Below are positions 52,930 to 62,463 of a stretch of DNA of 64,000 nt, piece by piece; position 1 is the stretch's first letter; each line of letters begins with the position of its first letter. The stretch is taken from the NCBI GenBank assembly GCA_023457255.1, contig JAEWMB010000002.1:62001-126000 (forward strand), given 5' to 3'. The position numbers and the translations under genes were made by a program. The notes beneath the pieces are model-generated. The model did no database searches. It saw nothing but the letters and a program-made list of their open reading frames with translations, and was not told where the DNA came from. Origin of the DNA: Bacillota bacterium (GTDB lineage Bacteria; Bacillota; Clostridia; Lachnospirales; Lachnospiraceae).

Positions 52930-54678
52930 ATGCATATTGCATGGTCATTGGATGCCTTATACACAGGGTATGAGGATGAGAGATTTAAGAACGACATGAA
53001 ACGATATGATGCTCTTGTTGTTGAGATGGAAAATCTATCGAAAGAGCTTGATAGCTTGCCTGAAAAACAGGCATTCGATAAAATTTTTGATTGTTTGGAG
53101 GAATCATATCGTTTAGAGTACCTCGCAGTGTACTGCTCATTGCGTCAGTCCACGAATACGTCGGAAGCAGAGGCAGTCTCATATCTTGGGCAAATGAAGC
53201 AAAAGTCATCCGATTTAACAAAGTTCACAACGATTTTTATGAAATACATTGCAAAGACCGAAGAAATCGAGGGGTTAATCAAGGAGGATGAAAGACTTAG
53301 TGAATATGCTTTCCTCATTCATAAAATTAAAGAAAGCAATCAACATCTTTTAAGTGATGAGGCAGAAGAAATCATTGCTAAGATGTCTATTTCAGGTTCA
53401 AGTGCATGGAGTGATTTACAAGGTTATCTAACTTCCACAGTAAAAGTTTTGTATGAGGGAACGGAAATTACTCTTTCGGAAATCCGTAATATGGCATATA
53501 GTACGGAGAAAGCGATTCGAAAGAGAGCTTATGAGGCAGAACTGGAAAGTTACAATAAAATAAAAGACAGTATCGCATATTCATTAAATAGTATAAAACT
53601 CCAAGTGTTAACCTTGGCAAAGTTACGTGGTTACTCTTCTGTCCTTGATATGACGCTGGAGCAATCAAATATGAAAAAATCCACCTTGGATGCGATGTTT
53701 ACGGCAATAAAAGAGTATATGCCAAAATTTCATGAGTACCTTAGATTAAAAGGAAAGGCTTTAGGACATGAGAAGGGATTACCATGGTATGATTTATTTG
53801 CACCAATGGGAGCATGTGAAAAGAAATATAGTATTGAAGAAGCAAAAGAGTATTTATTAACGCGTTTTCAAAGCTTTGCTCCAGATTTAGTACAAATGGT
53901 GGAAAGAGCATTTGAGGAAGGATGGATTGATTTTTATCCTAAGACCGGTAAGGTTGGCGGAGCTTTTTGTTACAACCTTCATCCATTAAAGCAAAGTAGG
54001 GTTTTAACAAATTACGATGGTACAATTTCCGATATTGTTACATTGGCACATGAACTTGGTCACGCTTACCATAATCATAACATTCATGGGCATCGTATTT
54101 TAAATAGTGAGTATTCAATGCCTGTTGCAGAAACCGCATCTACTTTTAATGAAAATGTTATTCTTAATGCAGCGATAAAAGAGGCTGACGGGGCAGAAAA
54201 GCTTGCGTTAATTGAAGGACAATTGCAGGATGCCACTCAGATTATTTGTGATATTTATTCTCGTTATCTCTTTGAGACTGCTGTGATTGAAAATCGCAGT
54301 AATAATTTTATGTTTGCAGATGAGCTAAGTAAGATGATGCTGACAGCACAAAAAGAAGCTTATGGAGATGGTCTTGATTCTGAATATTTACATCCTTATA
54401 TGTGGGTATGTAAGAGTCATTATTATTCCGGACAGGTTAGCTTTTATAACTTCCCATATGCCTTTGGCGGTTTATTTGCGAGAGGTTTATATGCGAAGTA
54501 TTTAGAAGAGGGTGAAGCATTCTTACCAAAATACCGGGTACTTTTATATGCAACAACAATAAGCGATGTAGAGGATGCCGCAAAGGTTGCCGGAATTGAT
54601 TTGACAGATCCGGAGTTTTTCCGTAAGGCATTACAAACAATAGCAGATCAGATTGATGAGTTTAAGAGCTTAATTTAG
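52930..54678 (+). CDS. pepF: Oligoendopeptidase F (M3 family)
   Basis: The protein has 582 residues from the ATG at 52930, preceded by AAGAGGAAG; a further 20 residues upstream lack a site. The zinc-binding motif HELGHAYH is followed by the third ligand in MPVAETASTFNE, and the substrate-binding tyrosines lie in the C-terminal third. It is a cytoplasmic metallopeptidase that cuts peptides of about 7 to 17 residues. It appears to be a single-gene unit. Confidence 0.94.
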   Translation: MHIAWSLDALYTGYEDERFKNDMKRYDALVVEMENLSKELDSLPEKQAFDKIFDCLEESYRLEYLAVYCSLRQSTNTSEAEAVSYLGQMKQKSSDLTKFTTIFMKYIAKTEEIEGLIKEDERLSEYAFLIHKIKESNQHLLSDEAEEIIAKMSISGSSAWSDLQGYLTSTVKVLYEGTEITLSEIRNMAYSTEKAIRKRAYEAELESYNKIKDSIAYSLNSIKLQVLTLAKLRGYSSVLDMTLEQSNMKKSTLDAMFTAIKEYMPKFHEYLRLKGKALGHEKGLPWYDLFAPMGACEKKYSIEEAKEYLLTRFQSFAPDLVQMVERAFEEGWIDFYPKTGKVGGAFCYNLHPLKQSRVLTNYDGTISDIVTLAHELGHAYHNHNIHGHRILNSEYSMPVAETASTFNENVILNAAIKEADGAEKLALIEGQLQDATQIICDIYSRYLFETAVIENRSNNFMFADELSKMMLTAQKEAYGDGLDSEYLHPYMWVCKSHYYSGQVSFYNFPYAFGGLFARGLYAKYLEEGEAFLPKYRVLLYATTISDVEDAAKVAGIDLTDPEFFRKALQTIADQIDEFKSLI

Positions 54679-54783
54679 GTCGTAAATTTCTGTGATTTTG
54701 CAGAATCTAATGCTTTCTTAATTTTTTCTTACGATTTATATGGTATAATGGGATAAATAGCTGGAAGTTAGGGGAAGTGGAAG

Positions 54784-55803
54784 ATGAAGCATAAAAATAT
54801 ATGGTTCCTAGTTAGCTTATTTCTTATATTAATATTAAGCGGATGCCAGAGAAATTTTTATTTTACAACAGATGGTGAACGGTATACAGAAGATAATATG
54901 AATTATTTTGGTACGGTTAAGGAGCCGGTCGAGGAGATTACTGCGATTAATGTGAATACGCAGTATGCAGATTTTGAGATTATAGCTTCTGATGGATATT
55001 ACGTAGAATATTCTTATTATTATGTAGATGAGGAGCCCGTCCTTACTATAATAGATGGTACATTGACTTTTAATGATAGCAGCATGAATCAAGGCGGATA
55101 TTCGATTAGTCTTAAAAAGCCTAATTATTTTAAGCTATATGTACCTGCAGCCGCAGATTTTAATAAAGCTAATATTACGGTGTCAAGCGGTAATGTCTCA
55201 ATGGGAAGCTTCTCTGCTAAAGAGGTAAAGGTTGAGAATTCATATGGAGATACCATAGTAACAACAGCGGCAATTGATAAGCTTACTACTGTGACTTCCT
55301 CCGGTCGGCTGACAATTGAGAGAAGTGCGATAGGAGAAGCAGATATCAAAAACTACTATGGTGATATCGTGATAAGAAGTATAAATGAAAAAGAAGATTT
55401 TGCAACGAAAGAATACCCGGATGCAAGTATTTCTTTCGAGCTTAGCAGCGGCAGTTTAGAGATAGAGAAACTTAATGCCGGGGAATTGCAGTTTGATAAT
55501 TCTTATGGCGGCGTTAGGGTGGAGGATTCTGTGATTACATCACTAAAAGGTAAATTAAGCAGCGGAGATGTTACCGTTTTGGATTGTAAGATGGAACAGA
55601 TAGATATTGATAATTCTTACGGTAAGATAGATGTAATGTTAATAGGAAAACAAGAGGATTATTGCCTTGATATTACATCAAGGTATGGTGATGTCTGGGT
55701 TGAAAGAAAAAAATATGACGGTTCGGTTCTTATAGATAAAGGTGGAACGAAGCGCATAGAATTGTACTTATCCAGCGGTAATGCAAAGATTTCTTTCCGA
55801 TAG
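54784..55803 (+). CDS. DUF4097-type beta-solenoid lipoprotein
   Basis: The protein has 339 residues. The lipobox LSGC (Cys21) makes it a surface lipoprotein. The rest is a repeating beta structure with alternating SSG and NSYG/SYGD turns (SSGNVSMGS, ENSYGDTIV, SSGRLTIE, NYYGDIVI, SSGSLEIE, DNSYGGVRV, SSGDVTVL, DNSYGKIDV). This is typical of DUF4097 (putative adhesin) proteins. No enzyme motif is seen. A TATAAT lies upstream at 54744-54749. It precedes a DUF3810 membrane protein by 29 bases. Confidence 0.85.
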   Translation: MKHKNIWFLVSLFLILILSGCQRNFYFTTDGERYTEDNMNYFGTVKEPVEEITAINVNTQYADFEIIASDGYYVEYSYYYVDEEPVLTIIDGTLTFNDSSMNQGGYSISLKKPNYFKLYVPAAADFNKANITVSSGNVSMGSFSAKEVKVENSYGDTIVTTAAIDKLTTVTSSGRLTIERSAIGEADIKNYYGDIVIRSINEKEDFATKEYPDASISFELSSGSLEIEKLNAGELQFDNSYGGVRVEDSVITSLKGKLSSGDVTVLDCKMEQIDIDNSYGKIDVMLIGKQEDYCLDITSRYGDVWVERKKYDGSVLIDKGGTKRIELYLSSGNAKISFR

Positions 55804-55832
55804 ATTGTATATTAGAGAAATGAGGTAATACG

Positions 55833-56975
55833 ATGAGAGAAAAGAAACCGGGTCAACCGTTGCCAAAATTCCGACAATTGTTACGTTTGAAACGTAATTT
55901 CATTCTGCTGCTATTACCCATTTCTTTTTTCTTGCTTCGATTCGCTATGGAAAGCAGTTATTTTACTGAAAAAGTTTTAATAAAATTTTTCTATCGCCCA
56001 TGGTCTTTATGTTTATCAACGCTTACTGGTGTTCTGCCTTTTTCTCTTACAGAGATTATTCTTGTTCTTGGTCCTGTGCTGTTAACCATTTTTCTCATTC
56101 GATTCCTAATACATAGCATCAAAAGGAGAGAAGATCGTTACATAGTAATCGGAAAAGGAATCATTAATATTTTTTGCGGCATTAGTATTGCATTGACTTT
56201 GTATATCTTAGGATGCGGAATTAATTATTATCGTTATCCTTTTAGCTATTACAGCGGTTTAACAATCTTGGAATCCTCCGAAGATGAGTTATATGAATTA
56301 TGCGTATCGTTAGCACTGCGTGCAAATGAACTAAGGGATACTATTTCTTCCGTGGATGATAGAGGTGTTTATGTTTCTACAATGAGTACGAAAGAATTAA
56401 TGCAGGAGACAAAACGGGCATATCAAAAAATTGCAGAGGACTACCCGATATTGGCGGGACGGTATCCTGCGGCAAAGCCCATGATATTTTCACGTGGAAT
56501 GTCAAAAATGGAGCTAACGGGTATCTTTATTCCATTTATAATGGAGGCAAATGTCAACGTGGATATTCCGGATTACTCGATAGCATCAACGGCATGCCAT
56601 GAATTGGCTCATTTACGTGGTTTTATGAGAGAAGATGAGGCAAATTATATCGCTTATTTGGTTTGTACTGCTTCTGATAAAACAGAACTGAAATATAGTG
56701 GTGTCATGCAGGCACTTATTATCGCCGGGAATGCACTCTATGACAAGAATAAGGAGCTTTATATGGAGGTTAGAACTTTATATAATGAAGGAGTATATGC
56801 GGACCTGGCCGATAATTCGGCTTATTGGAGTGAGTTTGAGAATACTGCGGTAAGCAATGCCGTAGCGGCGATAAACGATACGTATTTAAAGGTGAACAAC
56901 CAAGAAGACGGAGTACAAAGCTATGGGAGGATGGTCGACCTTTTGCTGGCTGAATACCGAGAGCTTAAAAAATAA
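55833..56975 (+). CDS. DUF3810 membrane protein with zincin-like HExxH motif
   Basis: The protein has 380 residues. There are three hydrophobic helices in the first 130 residues (about 21-40, 60-90, 105-130), then a soluble domain. That domain holds STACHELAHLRGF, in which His256, Glu257 and His260 form an HExxH motif, with REDEAN just after it as a possible third-ligand Glu. This matches DUF3810, a family of predicted membrane metallopeptidases with no proven substrate. It probably forms an operon with the DUF4097 lipoprotein, and the domain is likely extracellular. Confidence 0.87.
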   Translation: MREKKPGQPLPKFRQLLRLKRNFILLLLPISFFLLRFAMESSYFTEKVLIKFFYRPWSLCLSTLTGVLPFSLTEIILVLGPVLLTIFLIRFLIHSIKRREDRYIVIGKGIINIFCGISIALTLYILGCGINYYRYPFSYYSGLTILESSEDELYELCVSLALRANELRDTISSVDDRGVYVSTMSTKELMQETKRAYQKIAEDYPILAGRYPAAKPMIFSRGMSKMELTGIFIPFIMEANVNVDIPDYSIASTACHELAHLRGFMREDEANYIAYLVCTASDKTELKYSGVMQALIIAGNALYDKNKELYMEVRTLYNEGVYADLADNSAYWSEFENTAVSNAVAAINDTYLKVNNQEDGVQSYGRMVDLLLAEYRELKK

Positions 56976-57144
56976 AAAACTTAAATCAATTTATGAAAGA
57001 CAGGGAATCGATATAGCTCTGACACTTACCGGAAGGGGGGATACAACCTTAGATGCGGTAACCGGTGCTTCCTTCCCTCAAGCTAAAACAGTGCGGATAA
57101 TGAGGGGGAGGTGCATTGTGCCACTTGGGAAATGGAAGTTATAG
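56976..57144 (+). pseudogene. Possible fragment of an FMN-binding-domain protein
   Basis: In one frame the sequence after the DUF3810 gene reads DTTLDAVTGASFPQAKTV (57040-57093). That is close to the D-x-VTGAT-x-x-S core of FMN-binding domains. The frame has no start or ribosome site of its own and merges into the end of the upstream gene in another frame. It looks like the last part of a deleted gene. Confidence 0.45.
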
Positions 57145-57147
57145 GAT

Positions 57148-57176
57148 TTGACATTATTCTACAAGAGTGTTACAAT
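57148..57176 (+). promoter_or_regulatory. Promoter of the cell-wall hydrolase gene
   Basis: TTGACA at 57148-57153 and TACAAT at 57171-57176 are separated by 17 bases. The leader is about 138 nt. Confidence 0.8.
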
Positions 57177-57320
57177 TATTACGTAAATATTACAGTTATA
57201 TGAAGTTCATGTAAGATATCTTTCCAGTGCTAAGATAAATTATATGGAAAGATACATACTTAGTAGCTTCCCCAAGGCATGAAACAATGTTTTTTGCCGC
57301 TTTAAGTAAGGAGAATTGAT

Positions 57321-57887
57321 ATGAAATTAAAAAAACTATTTACCCTACTATTGATTGCCTGTTTATTGGCTGGTGCAGCAAAGACTCCGATAAGAACAGA
57401 AGCCAGCACTGCAAAGTCTTACACAAGTTCCGAGTTAAGACTGCTGACTGCTATTATCTATTGTGAAGCGGGGTGGGAAAGTTATAAAGGAAAAGTTGCG
57501 GTTGGGAATGTTATTTTAAATCGTGTGGAAAGCAATACCTTTGACCATGTTACCACGATTAGAGAAGCTGTCTATGATTTAAAGCGCTGGGGGCGTCAGT
57601 TTGAGCCGGTATATAGTTTAACTTCCAATGGAAAATACACACCCAAGGGTGCACCATTAGAAAAAGCGCTGCAGTTATATACCTATGGCAATTATAAAAG
57701 TGAGGAACAAAAACAAGTGATGGAAGAATGTAAAAAAGCTGCAAAAGCCGCATGGAACGGAACGAAAGTAATTGGTGATTATCTATACTTTAATAGTTAT
57801 GTAGCATCCACCAAAGCGAAGTGCGTAAAGGCTGATATACCATATAAGATTATCGGAAAACATATCTTTTTTCAAAGATTCTATTAG
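57321..57887 (+). CDS. SleB-type cell wall hydrolase (Hydrolase_2)
   Basis: The protein has 188 residues. A signal peptide (about 1-28) is followed by a compact catalytic domain with LLTAIIYCEAGWESYKGKVA, whose Glu is the predicted catalytic residue, and VGNVILNRV. This is the germination-type lytic transglycosylase family that cuts cortex or vegetative peptidoglycan. There is no separate binding domain. The start follows AAGGAG. It has its own promoter and a strong terminator. Confidence 0.9.
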   Translation: MKLKKLFTLLLIACLLAGAAKTPIRTEASTAKSYTSSELRLLTAIIYCEAGWESYKGKVAVGNVILNRVESNTFDHVTTIREAVYDLKRWGRQFEPVYSLTSNGKYTPKGAPLEKALQLYTYGNYKSEEQKQVMEECKKAAKAAWNGTKVIGDYLYFNSYVASTKAKCVKADIPYKIIGKHIFFQRFY

Positions 57888-57965
57888 AATTTGATTTTAA
57901 CTAAGGATATTACCTCAAAATTATAAAGTATAAATTTGCAACAAAGTTGATAATGATTTGTAAGG

Positions 57966-58012
57966 AAACCTCTTATCTGGCATCATAGCAGTGTGCCAAT
58001 AAGAGGTTTTTA
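57966..58012 (+). terminator. Terminator after the cell-wall hydrolase
   Basis: AAACCTCTTATCTGGCA pairs with TGCCAATAAGAGGTTT (small mismatches), then T residues. Confidence 0.9.
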
Positions 58013-58198
58013 TAGTTATGCCGGGAAACTGTTCAAAAGTGTATTTTTTGCTTGTTATAAATCTCAATTATTACCACTGTAAAAAGATTTTATCTTTTCT
58101 ATTTGAAAGATGTGTGATATGATATAAAGTAGATTGTTTTAAATTAATTAGATGCTATTTAGGCAGAATTATTGAGATATCATTTGAGGAGGAACATC

Positions 58199-59896
58199 AT
58201 GGACATCGATGTTAACAAACCAGAGGGAAATGAGACAGTAGGAAAAGAAGTTGTCTCCAAAAACTTTATTGAGCAGATTATTGATAAAGATATATCAGAG
58301 GGTTATTGTAAAAAGGTAGTGACCAGATTCCCGCCGGAACCAAACGGTTATCTTCATATTGGACATGCAAAATCTATACTTTTAAATAGTGGATTAGCTA
58401 AAAAATATGGAGGTACTTTTAATTTACGTTTTGATGATACCAATCCGACCAAGGAAAAGACAGAGTTTGTTGAATCCATTATTGAGGATGTAAAATGGAT
58501 TGGCGGAGATTTTGAGGACCGCCTCTTCTTTGCTTCCGACTATTTTGAACAGATGTATGAAGGTGCGGTGAAACTAATTAAAAAAGGGAAAGCTTTTGTC
58601 TGTGACTTATCTGCCGAAGAGATGAGAGAGTATCGCGGTACCTTAACACAACCAGGTAAAAACAGCCCTTACCGTGACCGAAGTGAGGGGGAAAACCTCG
58701 ATTTATTCGAAAGAATGAAGAATGGTGAATTTCCGGATGGTTCGAAAGTGCTTCGAGCGAAAATTGATATGTCGTCTCCTAACATCAATATGCGTGATCC
58801 GGTGATATACCGGGTAGCGAGAATGACACACCACAACACAGGAGATGCCTGGTGTATTTATCCAATGTATGACTTTGCACATCCAATTGAGGATGCAATC
58901 GAAGGAATTACACATTCCATCTGTACTCTTGAATTTGAAGATCATAGACCGCTTTATGACTGGGTAGTACGTGAACTTGAATATGAGAATCCACCGAAGC
59001 AGATTGAGTTTGCAAAGATGTATTTAACTAACGTAATTACCGGAAAGCGTTATATAAAGAAATTAGTAGAAGATGGAATTGTAGACGGATGGGATGACCC
59101 AAGATTAGTGAGCATCAGTGCATTAAGAAGAAGAGGCTTTACTCCGGAATCGATTCGTATGTTTATGGAGCTTTGCGGGGTTTCAAAGAGTAATAGCTCG
59201 GTAGATTATGCAATGCTTGAGTATTGTATTCGTGAGGATTTGAAACTAAAAGCAAACCGTGTAATGGCAATCATAGATCCAATTAAGCTAATTATTACGA
59301 ATTATCCGGAAGGACAAACAGAGTATTTAGAGGCAATGAATAATCAGGAAAATGAAGAGATGGGTACAAGAGAAGTACCATTTGGAAGAGAACTCTATAT
59401 TGAAAGGGATGATTTCATGGCCGCGCCGCCAAAGAAATATTTCCGCCTTTTTCCTGGAAACGAAGTTCGGTTGATGAACGCTTATTTTGTAACCTGTACC
59501 GATTATAAGACAGATGAAGCTGGAAATGTTACGGAAGTTTACTGTACTTATGATCCGGAAACAAAGAGTGGTTCTGGTTTTAATGCAAGAAAAGTAAAAG
59601 GAACAATTCATTGGGTATCCGTATCGCATGCAATCAAGGCAGAAGCCAGATTATATGAGAATCTAGTAGACGAGGAAAAAGGTGTATACAATGAAGATGG
59701 TTCTGTTAACCTTAACCCGGATTCCATTATTGTCAAAGAGTGCTACGTAGAGCCAAGCTTACAAGGAGCACAAATATTTGATAGATTTCAGTTCTTAAGA
59801 AATGGATTCTTCTGTGTGGATTGTAAAGATTCTACAGACGAAAAACTAGTATTTAACAGAATTGCGTCACTAAAGAGCAGTTATAAGCCTGCATAA
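58199..59896 (+). CDS. glnS: Glutaminyl-tRNA synthetase
   Basis: The protein has 565 residues from the ATG at 58199 with a GAGGAGG site. PPEPNGYLHIGHAKS carries the HIGH motif, and SKSNS is the KMSKS-type loop of GlnRS. FDDTNPTKE and SPNINMRDPVIYR are typical of the GlnRS group. It charges tRNA-Gln directly. Many Firmicutes lack it and use transamidation; its presence in Lachnospiraceae is known and usually seen as an acquired gene. It leads an operon with two zinc-ribbon-like genes. Confidence 0.95.
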   Translation: MDIDVNKPEGNETVGKEVVSKNFIEQIIDKDISEGYCKKVVTRFPPEPNGYLHIGHAKSILLNSGLAKKYGGTFNLRFDDTNPTKEKTEFVESIIEDVKWIGGDFEDRLFFASDYFEQMYEGAVKLIKKGKAFVCDLSAEEMREYRGTLTQPGKNSPYRDRSEGENLDLFERMKNGEFPDGSKVLRAKIDMSSPNINMRDPVIYRVARMTHHNTGDAWCIYPMYDFAHPIEDAIEGITHSICTLEFEDHRPLYDWVVRELEYENPPKQIEFAKMYLTNVITGKRYIKKLVEDGIVDGWDDPRLVSISALRRRGFTPESIRMFMELCGVSKSNSSVDYAMLEYCIREDLKLKANRVMAIIDPIKLIITNYPEGQTEYLEAMNNQENEEMGTREVPFGRELYIERDDFMAAPPKKYFRLFPGNEVRLMNAYFVTCTDYKTDEAGNVTEVYCTYDPETKSGSGFNARKVKGTIHWVSVSHAIKAEARLYENLVDEEKGVYNEDGSVNLNPDSIIVKECYVEPSLQGAQIFDRFQFLRNGFFCVDCKDSTDEKLVFNRIASLKSSYKPA

Positions 59897-59908
59897 GGAG
59901 GGAATGGC

Positions 59909-60739
59909 ATGGCCAATTTATTTTCTGGGTTAGAAGCAATGGGGTTGGGAAAGCTCACCAACATAGAAGTATATGAAGCGAATGAAGGACAACAAGGAAA
60001 GTCAGAACAGGAAGAAAAGCCACAGATCACGGAGGCGGATTTCATCTTTGATAAAACCTATACCTGTCCGGTATGTGATAATGAGTTTAAGTCTAAAACT
60101 GTAAAAACCGGAAAAGTTAAATTAGTATCTGCGGATACAGATTTACGTCCGAAATACCAGTTAGTCGATTCTTTAAAATACGACGTAGTGGATTGTCCGG
60201 TATGCGGTTATGCCGCGCTCAATCGTTTCTTTAATTTTATGACTTCACCGCAGGCAAAATTAATTAAGGCTAACATTTCTACAGTTTATAAGGGAGCCGG
60301 GCCTATTGGTGATATCCTAACATACGATGACGCTATTACAAAGCATAAGCTTGCTTTGGTTAACACGATCGTAAAAAAGGGGAAGTTAAGTGAAAGAGCA
60401 TATACTTGTTTAAAAACAGGCTGGTTGATTCGCGGGAAGAGAGAAACTCTTCCTGCAGCTACACCGGATTATAACAAAGTAGTGGCACAATTAGAGGCAG
60501 AAGAGGTTGAATTTTTAGTAAAAGCTTATGAAGGATTTGCAGAAGCCTATTCGAAAGAAAACTTCCCGATGTGTGGAATGGATGAAGCTACCATAACATA
60601 TCTTATCGCAGATTTAGCAAGAAGAACGGGGAAAACAGAGGATGCTCTTCGTTATATTTCTAAGGTAATTGTATCGAGAGATGCCAATGAACGTATTAAG
60701 GAAAAGGCAAGACAGTTAAAGGATTTAATGAGTAAGTAG
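59909..60739 (+). CDS. DUF2225 protein with two CxxC pairs
   Basis: The protein has 276 residues. CPVCDNEF (about 52-59) and CPVCGYAAL (about 95-103) are the paired zinc-ribbon-like motifs that define DUF2225. The remainder is alpha-helical, like a TPR-type repeat scaffold (LAEEVEFL, YLIADLARRTGKTEDAL). It starts 12 bases after glnS behind AAGGAGGG. Function is unknown. Confidence 0.88.
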   Translation: MANLFSGLEAMGLGKLTNIEVYEANEGQQGKSEQEEKPQITEADFIFDKTYTCPVCDNEFKSKTVKTGKVKLVSADTDLRPKYQLVDSLKYDVVDCPVCGYAALNRFFNFMTSPQAKLIKANISTVYKGAGPIGDILTYDDAITKHKLALVNTIVKKGKLSERAYTCLKTGWLIRGKRETLPAATPDYNKVVAQLEAEEVEFLVKAYEGFAEAYSKENFPMCGMDEATITYLIADLARRTGKTEDALRYISKVIVSRDANERIKEKARQLKDLMSK

Positions 60740-60852
60740 GAATACTGACGCATAAAAATATTATTATTAAATAAAGTGACACGAAAGCACCGGATTTGAG
60801 GTAAGTTCATCTTAATTTGGATGCAGGCTAAGGCACGAAGGTAGGAGTTGTT

Positions 60853-61578
60853 ATGAAAGAACAATTATATACGATACCCGTAAATGATGCGTTCGGCAAA
60901 GATTGTGAATGTCCTGTTTGCGAGATGTATGAAACTCTACAAAAGAATGCGATTGATTTTACCATGGGACCTAGCTACATGGAGGATGATGTACGTATGG
61001 TAACGGATCGAACAGGCTTTTGCTCCAATCATGTCAAGTTACTATATGAAAATCAGAACCGCCTTGGATTAGCGTTGATGCTAAAGACACATATGGATCG
61101 GTCCATTCAGGAGATAGAAAAGCTGCTGCAGCAAAAGCAAGCAACCGGCGGGGGCTTCTTTAAGAAAAAAGAAGGGCTTCATCCTGTTGTCGATTTTACA
61201 AGAAGTTTAGAGCACTCCTGTTTTGTATGTAATAAAATACGAGGAATGTTTGAGCTTTACCTTGCTTCTTTTTTTTATTTATACCGTAAAGAAGATGAAT
61301 TTAAAAAGAAGTTCCGTGCATCAAAAGGTTTCTGTACCAAGCATTTTGGTATGCTTTATGATTTGGCAGAGAAACACTTAAATGGTGTGCTGCTGGAAGA
61401 GTTTCGTTCGGAACTTGGAACTCTTTATACAGAGAATATGAAAAGAGTCAGAGATGATTTAGAATGGTTCACGGATAAGTTTGATTATCGTTATGTCAAT
61501 GAACCATGGAAGAATTCAAAGGATGCTCTTCCGAGAACAATCAGAAAGACCAACAGTGTTCCTGTCGATGATAAATAA
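60853..61578 (+). CDS. DUF6062 protein, Cys-rich
   Basis: The protein has 241 residues. It has CECPVCEMYE at the N terminus, then TGFCSNHVKLLYE, SCFVCNKIRGMFE and KGFCTKHFGMLY, so the unit CxxC...CxxH appears twice. This suggests two zinc sites in a duplicated helical fold. The family is known from Clostridia as DUF6062 with no function assigned. It follows DUF2225 after 113 bases behind GGTAGGAG. Confidence 0.85.
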   Translation: MKEQLYTIPVNDAFGKDCECPVCEMYETLQKNAIDFTMGPSYMEDDVRMVTDRTGFCSNHVKLLYENQNRLGLALMLKTHMDRSIQEIEKLLQQKQATGGGFFKKKEGLHPVVDFTRSLEHSCFVCNKIRGMFELYLASFFYLYRKEDEFKKKFRASKGFCTKHFGMLYDLAEKHLNGVLLEEFRSELGTLYTENMKRVRDDLEWFTDKFDYRYVNEPWKNSKDALPRTIRKTNSVPVDDK

Positions 61579-61647
61579 TTTTATTTCTGGAGAATTATTG
61601 GCAGGATTACGAAAGGAATGAATAAAAAGAGAATAGCACTCATAATA

Positions 61648-61728
61648 AGCGAGGACAAACAAAAAATTTCTAAGGTAGTGATGAAGTTTCACTCTGTGAT
61701 ATTTTTGTGGTCCTCGCTATTTTATTAG
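61648..61728 (+). terminator. Long terminator after the glnS cluster
   Basis: AGCGAGGAC (61648-61656) pairs with GTCCTCGCT at its 3' end near 61710-61718, with inner CAAAAA/TTTTTG pairing, then ATTTTATT. Confidence 0.8.
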
Positions 61729-61805
61729 TAAAATTGATTCAGCGGGTTATTATAAATTATTAAACTTTCTAGTTCAGTAGATTCTAAAAATCAAGAATCT
61801 TAGAT

Positions 61806-61883
61806 AATCTAATGTTACATGATTGGTATATCCTATAAGGAGATCAAGCCCCTTATAGGACCTTAAACAATCTAATGTTTCAT
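61806..61883. repeat. Palindrome flanked by direct repeats
   Basis: AATCTAATGTTACATG near 61806-61821 recurs with one change as AATCTAATGTTTCATG near 61869-61884. Between them is the perfect inverted repeat TCCTATAAGG (61831-61840) / CCTTATAGGA (61851-61860). It lies just downstream of the minus-strand VanZ-like gene and may serve as its terminator, or be a relic of a small insertion. Confidence 0.55.
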
Positions 61884-61893
61884 GGTGGCTTGT

Positions 61894-62463
61894 TTAATTT
61901 AACCAGTGAAGCTTGTGAAAAAGTTTTTTAAGAAAGCGTGATTTACATAGAAAAAAAGCCAAGGCAGTACTGCTTAAATTAAAAATAAAATCCTTAATAT
62001 TTAAGATACCGAAATCCATAATAAATTGTGCCAGCTCAATTACAGCAATCATTAAAATTACAGCACAAATGAACGGAAGAAATTTTCTCAGCTTCTGAAA
62101 CAACAGTGGCAGAAAGAAGCCCATTGGTGCGAAGGCAATCACATTTTTATAAATATTAGTGTTTATAAAGGTATGTCTGCTTGTAAAATGTAAGTGAAAC
62201 AAAATTAAGCAATAGAACACAAAAATAAGAATAAGGCCGGTTTTCATAGAATACTGTTTCCATGTTATCTCTTCAAAAGAGCTGGAGAGAAGAGAAGATG
62301 CCAGTAAGGAGAGCAAGATGATACTAAAGAATCCTAAGAAAACACCTCCCGTATCATACTTAACACGGAAACTAAGTACTTCAATTGCGGTAACCAAAAT
62401 AAGACCAATGCAAAGTAAACCAAAAATAGCGGAAAAACTGCGTTTTAATATTTTTATAACCAT
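61894..62463 (-). CDS. VanZ-like membrane protein
   Basis: The protein has 189 residues with five or six hydrophobic helices. NIYKNVIAFAPMGFFLPLLF, IELAQFIM and the closing FIFNLSSTALAFFL follow the VanZ pattern. VanZ itself gives low-level teicoplanin resistance, but most members have no proven role. The ATG is preceded by GAGGAAG on the minus strand. It is transcribed toward the glnS cluster and divergently from groES. Confidence 0.82.
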   Translation of the reverse strand: MVIKILKRSFSAIFGLLCIGLILVTAIEVLSFRVKYDTGGVFLGFFSIILLSLLASSLLSSSFEEITWKQYSMKTGLILIFVFYCLILFHLHFTSRHTFINTNIYKNVIAFAPMGFFLPLLFQKLRKFLPFICAVILMIAVIELAQFIMDFGILNIKDFIFNLSSTALAFFLCKSRFLKKLFHKLHWLN

